DNA from: Exophiala sp. HKRS030
Taxonomy: Eukaryota; Ascomycota; Eurotiomycetes; Chaetothyriales; Herpotrichiellaceae
DNA: 64,000 bases
Assembly (NCBI GenBank): GCA_023897205.1
Contig: JAHWDD010000002.1
Location: 5,456,001-5,520,000 of the forward strand
Direction of reading: 5' to 3'
The notes beneath the pieces are model-generated. The model had not been told where the DNA came from. It did no database searches and was given only the letters and a program-made list of their open reading frames with translations. The translations under genes were made by a program, and so were the position numbers. This document shows, piece after piece, positions 44,675 to 56,488 of this stretch; within the stretch, counting starts at the first letter, position 1; the number at the start of each line of letters is the position of its first letter.

Positions 44675-44895
44675 TACAATGCTCTTCCCCTGTAATTTTA
44701 CTCCCTGTCGATTTTAAGTGGGCTGTTGCCACTCTTATTGACGATTCAGAGTCCGCCAAGGCCATCGAGGTACTGACTAGTAATATAATACTGTGCAGGA
44801 TATTACTTGCTACTTTACCTGGCTACTCATCACCCCAGCCTCGCGCCACCGTGCTAAAACGACAGGGAGTAAAATTACAGGGGAAGAGCATTGTA
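44675..44895. mobile_element. MITE-like element with perfect 34-bp inverted repeats and TA ends
   Basis: CAATGCTCTTCCCCTGTAAT... at 44677-44710 is matched without mismatch by its reverse complement at 44860-44893, and both are bounded by TA (44675-44676 and 44894-44895). The arms stay similar a little further inward (CTGTCG-ATTTTAAG against CTGTCG-TTTTAG). Interior of ~150 bp has no coding frame. TA target duplication and short size fit a Tc1/mariner-type non-autonomous element. Confidence 0.75.
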
Positions 44896-46125
44896 CCTTA
44901 AGGCGTCTTGGCGATTACGATTATACGCTCCACGGATAGTGAGTTACCCGTAATGCACTTCCTAGCTTTTAGGCAGGGGTAAGTAGAAGGTAAGCAGAAG
45001 GTAAGTAGAAGGTAAGTAGAAGGTAAGTAGAAGGTAAGTAGAAGGTAAGTAGAAGGTGAGTAGAAGGTGAGCAGAAGGTGAGCAGAAGGTGAGCAGAAGG
45101 TGAGCAGAAGGTGAGCAGAAGGTGAGCAAGGGTGAGCACAAGGCGGCGTCACCCGGATCCCGGTCGGGAGTGGGCTCGGGGCAGATTTAACTTCCCTTGG
45201 CACATATCACGTCTTAAGTGACAGATAGTCTGGCTAGTTAAGTGGTTAAGTGGTTAATTAAAACAGTTAGTGGAGGGTGGTCTGTAAGTACCTAAGGTAC
45301 TCGTACTGCGCCTCCTTGGGGCTTGGGCAGTGACACCATGACACCGCACATATTGGGAAAGCACGAACAGGGCACGTTCTTGCCTCACGACCCATGTGTC
45401 TTGCTACCTTCTATCGATTTGAAGAATGCGTTCGGAAGAAATGTGCTCTTCATCGCAAGTATACCTATCTACGAGCTTGTGACTCAGGTTTATGCTGTGA
45501 GATGCTGGTCCTTACGATGATTCGCATATTATCGACGCCTGATTGATGCCCTTGTTTTCGCCCGCTGTAGCACTTGATCCAAGCGACACTTTCCACACGT
45601 CTTAGGCTGTCGGCATCCTGCTCCAAGCTGTTGAGACTATGCACAGTTCTCAACCCAGCATTTTTAAAGGCTTGCTCCGCCTCCAGAATCGAGATTTAAT
45701 GAATGATCGGTCGAGCTGTCAACGACGGTGGCTTGCATGAGGGCTTGCAGTCTCAGGCTACCAGACGCCTTCGGGTTTCATCTCGAAGAGGCAACCATGA
45801 CAACTTATCGTGAGCGCCATTTTCAGCCTCACCAAAGCACTTCGACACATCTTCCCACCCAGCGATCACGGAACTGACCTCGCTATTATGTCAGTATAAC
45901 ATTGAATCATCCGGGACAGGCTGTGCTGCAAGATTCTCCCTTCGCCCGTACTTTCAGGGTCATCTATTCCTCCCCATACCTTAGATTTTACCGCCGTGCA
46001 CGAGACTCATTTGAGGTAATTGTGCAGTGCTGAATTGTCTTATCTGAATTCCCAGCGGCCGACCTCCTTCGAAGAATTACGACAACAGCATTGATTTGTT
46101 TACTAGGGCACCACACCAAATCTCA
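44896..46125. other. Repeat-rich spacer, no gene recognised
   Basis: Holds the 11-bp minisatellite and a short AGTGGTTA tandem near 45239-45257. The frames here (e.g. 45323-45520) are short with no recognisable feature. 44100-44674, left of the MITE, is likewise empty, with TTACCCTA/CACCCTAG units near 44505-44540. Confidence 0.45.
44978..45139. repeat. 11-bp minisatellite (GGTAAGTAGAA)
   Basis: About 14 tandem copies. Early copies read GGTAAG(T/C)AGAA and later ones GGTGAG(T/C)AGAA, so the array shows an A-to-G step along its length. A long Leu/Ser/Tyr-rich antisense frame over it is a repeat artefact. Confidence 0.92.
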
Positions 46126-49100
46126 ATGAACCTCTTCCGGAGACCTCGACGGGATGCCGAACCGAATTTCAGGCTCATCAGCGACATCCGCGTCGATCTC
46201 AGCAACAGATACTCCCGTCCTCAGGGTGGAGAAATCTTCATCCACCCTAATGAGGCCAGAAGAGTTCTCGAACGAGAACGTGTTAGAGACCTCCTCAGCC
46301 CATTTCCGTGGTACAGAGAGAATGACCTTACCTATATCTACCAAAAGATGGCACTCATAATCTGCATCTTGATTATATCCGATTGGCAAGAGTGGGGTAA
46401 ATTCAAAGACCATTTCTACGGCAATATCGACACGTTGCAATGGCCTAAGGTTGAGGACAAAGATCTACCTCTACCTGATGACACCCAACCGTTTCTCCCC
46501 AAAACCTCTGGCAAAGCTTTATGAGGGAACAATATACTTTCTATCCCGTATTCATTGATGAAGATAGCCACGATAGCGTCTATGATTCTCAGTGCCGACT
46601 CCCAATACTCACAAGGAAGCGTCTCGAGGAAGAGAGTTCCCAAGGCATCGTGGAGAAGGTTGAAGTTGATGGTCGATTTATCAGATATGCAGACGGTAGA
46701 TCCGATCCCAATATTCAACTTATGGCTATGAAACATATCACGGCGAAAAAGGAGAGGGATTTCAAGGCTGAGCTCAAAGCCTCAAAGGAATTCATCAAAT
46801 GTTTGACACATCACAACAACATCATGCGGAGCCTAAGCTCCTTCGTACACGGTTCCAACTTTGTCATTCTTTTTCCGTGGGCAGAAGGAAGGGACCTGGA
46901 CCTTTTTCTTTATAGTCCCGACAGGGTTTTGACCAACTTCCCCGAACGATCTCGCCACTTCTCTCCGAACAATCTACTGATCGAAGCTTACAGCCTTGCC
47001 CATGCTTTGAATTTCTTGCATCGGGGTATGGTGACCGAAAGAGGTCGTATGCTTCGATGTGCTCATCTTGACCTCAAGCCGGAAAACATTCTTGTCTGCT
47101 TTCCTCTCAATGCAAGCCCGGAAACTTATCCTGTCGGCAGGTGGAAGATCACCGATTTTGGAATGGCAAATATCGAGGAGTCTGTGGTCTCTGCGGATGT
47201 TGTCCCAGAACAACAGTCAACTGAGCGTCTTGCGCCTGGCAATCTGCTTCGGGAATTGTCCATTCAGCCACCCAAACGAGGAGCTGGGCCTTTCCAGCCT
47301 CCTGAAGTCCAGTCGGTCGAAACAGCCAAGGTCAGCACGCGGCGTGATGTATGGTCTTTCGGCTGCATACTCGCCATGATTCTGGCTTTCGCGCTCGGTG
47401 GGCCTGAAGAAGTATTGAAACAGCAGAGACTGAGAGCAAGAGGTGACGATTACTTTTACCGCCACCGTACGTCGGCACGACCTGAAAATCGTCGTACTGT
47501 ATCAAGCCCGCACAGGGTTGATGCTGAGGTAAAGCCGAACATACGCAAATGGTTATCGGATGACGCTCCAGCCCTGCACGATCCATCACACCGGCCATGG
47601 ATAACTGCTTGCTCCAATCTGATCCTCGGCCTATTGCAGGTTGACGTTGTCTCAAGGCCTGAAATTGATGTTGCCATCTCTGACTTATCCAGAATCTTAG
47701 AGCATACCGAAGCATTGGCTCGAGAACGCATGTGGCTGTTTGGTGAAGCTAGCTCTGCACCTGAAGTCACCACGACTATAATTAATCTTGCTCCTCGACC
47801 AGACACCAATGACTCTGGTGGGGCGTTCATCGGTATCACAGCCTCCCCCCTTCTTCGGCACCATCCCCTACCAGGGGCAACCCGTCTAGCGCTTCTCGAT
47901 CCTCGCTTTTTCGACCAGATGATTCTCTTGCCTTCTTGAATGTTGAGCCACCACCAAATGCTAGCAATGCTTGTGTTTCTCCTTCAGGAAAAAGTGTGGC
48001 ACTGCATAGTGATTCAATTGCCTATATATACGACCTTACCCAAATACAAGACGACAACAATCTATGGACTAGTGTTCCTGCAAACTCAAATCCATGGCTA
48101 TCCGGAGGGCCAGAAAGTCCAGCTCGTCGTCATGTGATCAGGCCTTCGCCACAAAGGATCATTGTCGAAGTTACACTTCACGAAGGTTTCATCAGTGTCC
48201 TAGAACGCCAGTCCACTTTTGTGAGTCTCAAGTTGGTGATCGCGATGATGGATTTGCTTACTAACGGTATAGTGGTTCTTGCGGGTCTTCACCGAGAGGG
48301 CTAGAAAGTATGAGCAGTTTCATCATGTGAGACTCCGTCAGAAACCGCAAATAGTGAAGCTCTCCTGTATAGGATATTGTGCTGTGAAGTATGACAGTAA
48401 CATTGATATACACGTCCCTGGGTCAGTCGAGTCTCCGAATTCTGAATTTGGACCAGGTATTAATTCGAACTAGGCGTCCACAACCAGTGCCGATTGACCT
48501 GGAAGTCCAAGGACAACAACAACTCCACTTTCATGGCCTTGAATTTTCGAGAGATGGTGCCTACATGTGCCTTTGGGAGCGAGATCGCCTAAAGCGCCCT
48601 CCACGAGGTCAAACTGCCAGCCCGGTGTTCTATCATTGGACAGTATGGGACGCCAGTCTACGGACCATCTGCGACACCATCAGTCACATAGTCGAGGTAT
48701 GATCATAGACCCAATTTGTCGGGCACAAGCTGACCATTGATCCAGCCTTATGATTCAATGGCTCAAGCTCAGGAGACACACTTAATCCCATTCCATAGCT
48801 ATCCAAGATTCGTCGCATGTGGCTCACGGAACTATATTTACCTTATTCGTGCCGACGGCAGCTCCAATCGAGTTGTGCACCTCGGACACAGTGCCAATAT
48901 ACAGGCCGGACTCGTACTTCCGGACGATGATGGCTTCATTTTAATACGCGCATCACAGCATGGGAAACAAAAGGCAGAGCGAATTGCATTGACTTCTCTC
49001 GGTGGAGTATCGTCGTGGAAGCCATACGCTTGCGGTAGACTCTACAAGGACTTGGACAAAGCCATTCATGGGTTTGGAATTCGTAATCTCAACGTAATGC

Positions 49101-49162
49101 CAGAAACACCAGCGCTAGTATCTCTGACTCCAGACGGAATTTTAGTTAGAAAGCAGTTATGA
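46126..49162 (+). CDS. Protein kinase with propeller-like C-terminal region, frame broken two or three times
   Basis: ATG at 46126 starts MNLFRRPRRDAEPNFRLISD. A helical N-terminal region ends with DLPLPDDTQPFLP, where frame is lost; a fifth C at 46497-46500 would continue into NLWQSFMREQYTFYPVF. Kinase motifs follow: LMAMKHI (Lys), HLDLKPENIL, ITDFGMAN, STRRDVWSFGC. Near 47830-47930 the frame changes again, by a lost base or by a candidate 86-nt intron 47833-47918. Then NASNACVSPSGKSVALHSD leads into beta-strand repeats with introns 48221-48272 and 48697-48745. A third break is near 48420, where one G is surplus. Final exon 48746-49162 ends LVSLTPDGILVRKQL. Corrected length would be ~978 aa. 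Pseudogene or poor sequence; substrate unknown. Confidence 0.75.
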
Positions 49163-49226
49163 ATAAAGATCCTCCACATGACGCTTATTTCATACAACAA
49201 AATTCGGTGTAGCAAACAGGGACTCT

Positions 49227-51141
49227 CTAGGAGCCTGATCGTCTCGCACTCCCAGAACCTTTTATTGTGTTTTCTCGCCACATAGCAAAGGCTAGGAACC
49301 CAAGCGTCAAGGCCGTAAGAGGGATCGCAGCAGCCAAGAAGAGCCACCAGTTGTCGGCGAAGCGGATCCTGTTAGTCGCTGCAGGCAATCCACTGAGATT
49401 CATTCCAAAGAACGTCTGCTAGGTGGTCAGCCGATTCATCGAGATTGGAAGGAAGCGAACAGTCTTACCGCGACACCTTGAACAGGTAAATAAGTCAATG
49501 TTATCACGGTGACAACCTTGACGATGGCACTGTCGGACACGGATTTCTGTGTCAGATTATACGTCGAGTCTGCGATCTCAGTCGAGTTCTGTTGGCTTTG
49601 TTGGTTCAAACCATCGGCAAGCTAGGCTCGATTATTAGCAGTCGCGTTAATTCAGGGTCGATTCTCGTATCGAAAGGGGATCGGCTTTTGGATCAAGACT
49701 TACCAGGCTGACGAGCATGTTGATGCGATTCTGAACGGCTTCGACACTACGCAGGTATCCTTGACATTTCAGACGTAATGATTTCAACCCTTGGCTATCT
49801 GGGCTTTCGAAGTATGCAAGATCGTCGTCATTCTTGACCTGCGACTTGGCTTCCTTCAGGCTGCGTTCACACGATTGAAGGCCGATGATGATTGAGAGGG
49901 TGGCCTGGAGTACGCTCGCTGCCGATACCAATTTTGATTCAGTGTTTCTCAGTTCTTGTAGCTCGCGGAAGGACATAGTAGGGTCCCGCAGTGGAGTTGT
50001 CAAGAATTGGTCTTCCTGTGCAAAGAGTCAGTATTCCTTTTGCGAGGACATACACTCGGTGCGAACCTTTTGCATGCAGCGCTGGCCGTAGTCTTGTAAG
50101 GCCCACCTCCAGTTGTCGAGGTAAGTGCTGATCAGGAGAACGTGGAGTAAAAGTGGTCGTTTCGCTTTCTCGGTTTCCTTCAGCTGTCCATCGCAGAAAA
50201 TACCCTCAATACGTCTCTGGAGCTCAGTATTCTCGCTTGCGTGGAGTAAGACCATAGTAGCATTTTCTTTGGGTGTAAATTTGTGATAGACTCCGACTTG
50301 TCTCTCCGACCATGGCGCTCCTTGTCTGTGGTCATTTTTTTCAACGTACCTCAGTTGGTAGCACAACTCTGAGTCGAGTCAATTGATAGATACACAACGC
50401 TGGATCTCAACCAAAGATACTTACGATATGACTTATCGGACACCGCGAATGGTGCCCAGAAGGCATGACCTTTTTCTGACAGTCTCTCACCCTTTCTCAA
50501 GTCGAAGAACATGTTCAAGAAGCATGGCTGGATTTGATGATGACTCAGGATCTTCAGCAGTAGCTCTCTGGTAATGTTTAGCGGCGCTAGAGAGTTTTTG
50601 CGCATCACAGATCTATATGCGAATTAGTTTGGAGTTGATTTTGAGGTCGTAGCGTCGCACATAATCCTCAGGACCGGGTGAGTGGCTACGATGTGGGCTT
50701 CTGCATTGCCCCGACCCAGAGGTAAATTTTTCGACATATATCCAGAAGCTTCTTCTGAGCCATAGTTAATCCCTGGTTCGAATCTTTCCATCGCAAACAA
50801 TACATACCCGTCACGTCAGTAACCTTCAAATTTACCAGGTTGGAGAATAGAGATTGCGATTGTTGGTTGATGTCCCTACGTATCTGAATAGCATCGTACA
50901 GAATGGGATCGAAATTGGTGAGTGACTCGGGATATTGCTCCCAATTCAGTGGAGGCGGATCGTTCTTGTCATTGCTATTATCAGTGCCACTGATGTTGTC
51001 GCTGTTATCGTCGCTGTTGACTGGCGGTGGAGTAGCCACGACTGACGTCGGCGGAGTAATTCGGTTATCGTTATCGACAGCGTCTTCGCCCATACTAATG
51101 GAACCCAGTTCGATACCGCTTTCTAAATGGTTTACTGTCAT
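49227..51141 (-). CDS. CorA-like membrane protein with GMN motif
   Basis: Six exons: 51141-50700, 50612-50425, 50368-50066, 50015-49704, 49621-49469, 49415-49227; 528 aa. The long N-terminal region starts with an acidic, Asn/Asp/Pro-rich stretch (about residues 1-60), then helical segments (WALQDYGQRC, FRELQELRNTESKLVSAASVL). The end matches CorA/Mrs2-type divalent-cation channels: a stalk helix NQQSQQNSTEIADSTYNLTQ, a hydrophobic segment VTVITLTYLPVQGVA, FFGMNL (the GMN motif, completed after the last splice), and a second helix WWLFLAAAIPLTALTLGFLAF followed by a short basic tail. Fungal relatives of this layout are common and poorly studied. Ion transport not proven. Convergent with the kinase gene (64 bp apart). 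Confidence 0.85.
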
Positions 51142-52649
51142 TACAGCATCTGGCTAACATGAACTTCTCCCTCACTCTATGTATGCTCGACCAACATTTT
51201 GTCACGAGGCCCGAGCAGGTCCAGTCTCATGTGCAGCTGAAGGCTCTGCCGCCGGACTAACGCCTCTCCATTGAGCATAGGCGCACAGCCATTGGTCTCG
51301 TATTCGAAAAAAGCTAGGCAGACTCCTTGATGAAGTGAGAAGTTGGCATGAGCTCGGAAAGTGTTACATGGACAGGACATGAGGCCCGATACGAAGAAGG
51401 CGACTGGTGGAATGGAGGGAAAGCCCTCTTGAATTCTATTCGTTCTCAGTCACACGTCGCTGCGTGCCAAGCCACAATATCGACCTCAAAAACGCCAACG
51501 CCCCTCCTCCAGACCCAAATCACTCTCAGCCTGATCATGCCAACCTCATCACTAGTTACTCATAGCCTCCACGTCTTCAATCAACGTCCGGGAAATAAGG
51601 TCTACATGAAAAGTTAGACATATGCTGTGAAAGCGTCTCTGCAGCTCTGCATCCATGTTTGAAGATGGCCATGAACCTGAGCGCTGTGGACACCGGTTTG
51701 TCAGAATCAACTTACTGTAATTCAGCCTAATGAAAGAAATGTCAATACTTGAGACCAAGCCTCACAAGGGTTTCGGAGAAAGGGGCAACTCACCCAATCA
51801 AGTACGCGTGGAGCCCAGAATGCCCACCTGTCCGCCCGAGTCTGGTCTGGTCAGCCTATGCACGGTTCGTGCTTCTGCGAAGCCGCCACATGGATGCTAA
51901 AACGTACAACAATGCCGAAGTTGAGTGGTCCTTGGTCTCTGAAAACTGTGTTCAGAGCCTCTTCGAGTTGCTCCCTATCGATATAGCTTGTTCGACGTGG
52001 GCTCAGTCGATTAAAAGCGATGCACGCACTGGAATGCGGTGAATCTTCTTCGTTGAGTGAATCCAGGCCACTGCCAGTCGAATTGGTCGTCGTCGGGGAG
52101 ACATTCTTTCTCGATTTGGTGAATCGATCCCAGAATGCCATATTTGGGGTTACGAATAGCTGGTAGCAATGCTCTGAGTGTGACAAGATCTTCACGATCT
52201 CGAGGCTTTTTGTGACTGGATTTAGGAACGTTGAGATCAGGCAAGCACGAGACCTCCAGAGAGGCTGGAGATGCTTTTATGTCCAGCAGCATGATTGCCT
52301 GGTTTCATCACACAAAAGTGCCTACAACCCGGCCAGAGTTCCTCGTAATGCAGGCGCTTTCATTCGTCCGGTGGCCTCGAGTCACACGTCAAGAGACGCT
52401 GCGGCTCAGCTCAAGATGTAGGAAAGAGGCAATGTTCACGCCACAACGTCCATGGCTTGAACATCTCCCTAAGTGTGCTTCGGTTAGGCTCTACAGCCCC
52501 ACTGCGTCATTCTTCGGTCCTCAATACCAAAATAGCACAGCCTTACAATCATGACTTTTCTGTCGATGACAACAAATAATAGTTTCAACACTCCTTCCTA
52601 CTCCCTGTGTCCATGGGCGTACACCTTTGGAAATCTCATCTCCCGAAAC
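51142..52649. other. Intergenic, at most one doubtful small ORF
   Basis: About 1.5 kb with several short overlapping frames on both strands and no recognisable domain. The only candidate worth noting is the minus-strand frame at 51851-52141. Confidence 0.4.
51851..52141 (-). CDS. Doubtful small hypothetical protein
   Basis: ATG at 52141 gives MAFWDRFTKSRKNVSPTTTN, then a Ser-rich stretch and SYIDREQLEEALNTVFRDQG, 96 aa as read. GTACGT after FGIV could be a splice donor, so the C-terminus may differ. No family recognised; coding status is a guess from composition. Confidence 0.2.
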   Translation of the reverse strand: MAFWDRFTKSRKNVSPTTTNSTGSGLDSLNEEDSPHSSACIAFNRLSPRRTSYIDREQLEEALNTVFRDQGPLNFGIVVRFSIHVAASQKHEPCIG

Positions 52650-55405
52650 ATGGCTTTCCCGCAAGCTCGGGCGCATCTGGTATTGAGGTAGGTTTGGATT
52701 TCGGACAGCTACCAGCAAGGCTGACGGTATACTAGGCGGAGGTTGAATGGCTGGCAGATTTTTGTAAGTCGAACTCCCCATCCAACGGCTTTGTAATAAA
52801 CCTGCTGATCACCACATAGTTCATAGCCATTGGAGGCGTCATTGGCATCGGGTTCTTCCGAGGCAGTAGTAAATCACTTGCCATAGCAGGTCCCGTGGGT
52901 GCTCTCATTGCTGTGGCGGTGGTCGGCGTTGTCGCTATTGCTGTGATGGAAGGTATCTGCGAATTGATCATTCGCTGGCCTATTCCCAATGCAATGGTTG
53001 AATTCGTGAGGAGCTTCGTCGATGAAGATTTAGGTGTGGCCATCGGCATTATGTACTGGTAAGTCCATCATCCATGACTCCATCGCCTTACTCAAGTGGT
53101 TCCTCTAGGTATACCTACTGTGTCACTTTTAGTGCACTGATTATCGTCGCTGGAGACTTGACAGCCTATTGGGAGCTTTCCTGGGTCTTCAAGGCATTGA
53201 TTTATGCGTTTGCCCCACTCGTGATATTGGCAATAAATGCCCTCCCTGTCTATGTATGTTTGAAATAACCCTGGGAGACAATACATGTCCGCGGGCTGAC
53301 AAAAGCTTTTAGGTCTTTGGATGGATCGAGTTGATTGGAGGCATCGTCAAAGTTTGTCTCGTGGTTGGCACTATCGCGTTGATGTGTTGTCTCAACGCTG
53401 GGAGTGAGCAGCCCGACGACGCTGATACTGACATGGATCAATGCTAATGCTAAGCAGCGGGCCCCGGCGGGCATATTGGTTCTATATGTAAGCTTGCCAG
53501 CACCGACCATTGGCTTTGTCATTGACTTCGTGGCTAGACTTTGAAGACGGAGTGCAAAATAACCCACATGTTGCAGCGAATCATTTCACCGCTGTTTGGT
53601 ATGATTGTTTCCAAATCCTTTTCAAGTTCAGCAATTGATTTATTTCAGCGAAGCCATACCCCTTGCAACATTTGCCTATATCGGCGTGGAACTGTTAACC
53701 ACAACTGCGTTTGAGGCCAAGGATCCCGGTGAATTGATGCTCCCAGCAAGAAATATTGCTTGGTTCAGCACAGTCCTGTACGTCGTAGCTACCGGGACCT
53801 TCGTTGCAAATATATCCTGGAAAGATCAAAACCTGCCAAAGCTGTTCCAACAAGCTCTGGTGACCATCACAACACCGCCGCCAGCCGACCTTGCCCAGTT
53901 CGACTACGACTATTATCCCGAAACTCACGCAGCACCTCTAATAGCGCTTCTCAGGAGTGGATTAGGCCGCCGCTACCTTCCGGGGTTCTTGAATGGGTGC
54001 TTCATATATTCAGCCTTTAGCTGCGCGAATACAGCCCTCTTTGTTGCGTCTCGCCAACTATATGGTCTGACTCAGTCCATCACTGTCGAGCATGATTCGA
54101 ACATCTTACGCAGATTGTTGTCTTGGCCAGGTCGAGTTGATGCTCGGACACGTTCACCATGGCCAGCGCTCACGGTGAGCGTTTTCTTTCTGTACTGGCT
54201 ACCATTTATCCGAATCCGACCTACCAACGAGAACGAAGAATTCTTCCTACACGATGTAAGCAGTTATGTGATCTCTCAATGTCGTACCAACGGGCTAACT
54301 CATTCTAGGTTCAAGATGCATTGATCAGTGTTGGCTCAGTGTCGTGCGTACTCATGTGGTTCTTTCAATGTATTGCGTTCATTTCCTTCTCCCACTGGTA
54401 AGTGACACGTCGTAGGAGGCAAGTGCTTAGGGATGCGACCCTTCTGACAACTTGTCCAGGAGACGAGTCCACACGCAAAACATCACCGGCTATGAGAACT
54501 ACGAGGAGCTCTACGACCGGAAGTTTACCGGTTGGTTTGAGGGACTACAACCTGGCTTAGCATGGCTCGGCGCAGCGTCCACTTTGGCTATCGTCTGCTT
54601 CTTCAATACGGCTTCGATGTGGAACGGAGATCGACTGAGCGCCAAATTGACAAGCACGATGATTAGTGTAAGTGAAATCCAATCTATCAATATCTCTTAC
54701 TTATATACATTACTGACGAAACGCTCCGCGGTACAGCCCGGCGTGGTGTTGGTCTTGTGGGCCTTGAAGAAATTGTTCCGCCCCAAGCGCCAGCGACGGC
54801 TTTTTGTCCGTCTGGGAGATCCAGAGGATTTCATCACTCAACTCCGCCGTCTAGACAGCTTGATCTACCCGGTTGAAAGCGACGGCGACCGACACAACTC
54901 TGAAGAAATGCTGGAGGTCGACTTCAGGCCTGTGGTGAACAGGGGCAATCTTACTGGGTCCAACGCATCCGATACTGGTGATGAGCATATTACCTCTGTC
55001 CGGCCGACGCACAGGCGAGGTGACCTGCTTCCTCTGGGAGAACACCCGATCCTGCATTACGGGACAGCAGAGGACCCGGAAGAGCCGGTCTCTCCGCTCC
55101 CAAATGGCGAGTATGACGGTGTTGCCACATCAGAGCGGACGAACAGCGATCTCGGCTCGACGGCCAGGCTCAACCCAACGTCGAATGCACAGAGTACGCA
55201 CCTCCAAGTTCCACGTGCATCGCGCATCAATCCTATGTACGAGGCGGATTCGGGCGAAGCTTCAGTGCCGTTGTCATCACATCGACATGCCGACTCGCTG
55301 AATGGATTTAGTCCGCCTGCGAGCGGCGGTTCGTATGCGAGCGTAAGCCAGAATATCCACCCGTATGGACCGGATAGTTATGCAACTGGCTATTCTGGAC
55401 GGTAG
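52650..55405 (+). CDS. Amino-acid permease (APC superfamily, fungal AAP type)
   Basis: Plasma-membrane amino-acid/H+ symporter family. Eleven exons: 52650-52687, 52736-52763, 52820-53058, 53109-53253, 53313-53403, 53458-53487, 53538-53598, 53649-54255, 54309-54397, 54460-54667, 54737-55405; 734 aa. The start reads MAFPQARAHLVLRRRLNGWQ then IFFIAIGGVIGIGFFRGSS, the first-helix motif of the family. Other landmarks: GWIELIGGIVK, NHFTAVCEAIPLATFAYIG, ELLTTTAFEAKDP, GCFIYSAFSCANTALFVASR. About twelve hydrophobic segments, then a hydrophilic ~190-residue C-terminal tail rich in Ser, Pro and Asp, longer than usual. Exons of 28 and 30 nt make automatic prediction error-prone. Substrate not determinable. 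Confidence 0.9.
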
Positions 55406-56218
55406 ATTCACCAAATCTTGTGCAAGAGGGACAATGTGTACATTTCTTGACGTGTGGCTCCACGACCTCGTCTGTATCTTATGGTTGGAATGATCGCTCA
55501 TCCGGGTCTTATGAAGGAATCATACATACAATGGGTCAGAGCAAAGGGCTCTATAATGAAGTATCTTTTATTGTTTAGACTTGAAGGAAGCCTGGCCTGG
55601 CAATCGAAATGGGCAAAAGGATCTGTGACTGTCGCTTACATTTTTTGTGCTCGTCTTGGCTTGCTCTTGACGGTGGTGGTAGGTTTATGGCTGGGTGTTT
55701 CACAAGGACTTCCAGTCTCGAGAATCAGGATGAGGGATGTTTAATTAAGATGGTGGCACGAAGCTAAGCGCTGCAAAGTAAAGCCCACCATACTCCTTCA
55801 GGATAATCTGGACTTATGATTTCGGTAATGTGTAGATCACGGAGGGATCATATGATCACCTAGGCGTTCGAGGCGAAATCTCATGTCTAGGACGAAAAAA
55901 GGCCAGTCTTGTCACCGAGAAACAGAGGGAGGATGGAACGGGATAAGGGTATCTCAAGAACCACAAGAAGCGAAAGGGCCAAAGGCAAGAAGAATTGAGA
56001 CCAGATACAATAGTATTGGTGATGGCGTATGCCTCCACTTGGTCGAAAATAGAGTCGTACATACACCGTGAAGAACTCCTTGCTAAGTTGACTGTCCACC
56101 GTCCATCGTCACACACCGGGCTGATTGTCACCGTGGAGGTTGAAAAGGGAAGAAATGCTCAGAACGAAAGTAACTCTGTCTGGCATTTTACTCTTTCCCT
56201 CCTCCCGGAAGGAGAGTG
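55406..56218. other. Spacer, no gene recognised
   Basis: About 810 bp between the permease stop and the SERF gene stop. Short frames only. Confidence 0.4.
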
Positions 56219-56488
56219 TTATTTTTTCTTCTGCTCCACGCCTTGCGCGGCTTTCGCAGCTTCAGCTAGACCCCAGAGTCAGACCAGTCGCAAAGGGCGC
56301 ATGGGGGGCTTCTTTGTTGCTGAGTTCGTTCCAGACCTACCTTTTGCTTGTTTTGCTCTCATGATGGCAGCTTGGTCCTCTTTGGTCCTGGCATACTCGG
56401 TGCCAGATTGAGTGTTCTTCTTCTTTGCACCCGCCTGTTCTTTGAGATTCTTTTCTCGAGCCTTGTCTCTCTGGTTGCCGCGAGTCAT
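56219..56488 (-). CDS. SERF/4F5 small EDRK-rich protein
   Basis: Two exons, 56488-56341 and 56265-56219, 75-nt intron, 64 aa. Begins MTRGNQRDKAREKNLKEQAG and continues AKKKNTQSGTEYARTKEDQA, the 4F5 family signature, with AIMRAKQAK before the splice; the second exon gives AEAAKAAQGVEQKKK and stop. Unspliced, the frame runs into an unrelated C-terminus, so the intron matters. SERF proteins are small, highly charged, partly disordered RNA/protein-binding factors; in animals they modulate protein aggregation. Ubiquitous single-copy gene in fungi, easily missed because of its size. Confidence 0.92.

Noticed and set aside
44898..45203. Leu/Ser/Tyr-rich minus-strand frame of 101 codons
   Set aside because: Created by the 11-bp minisatellite.
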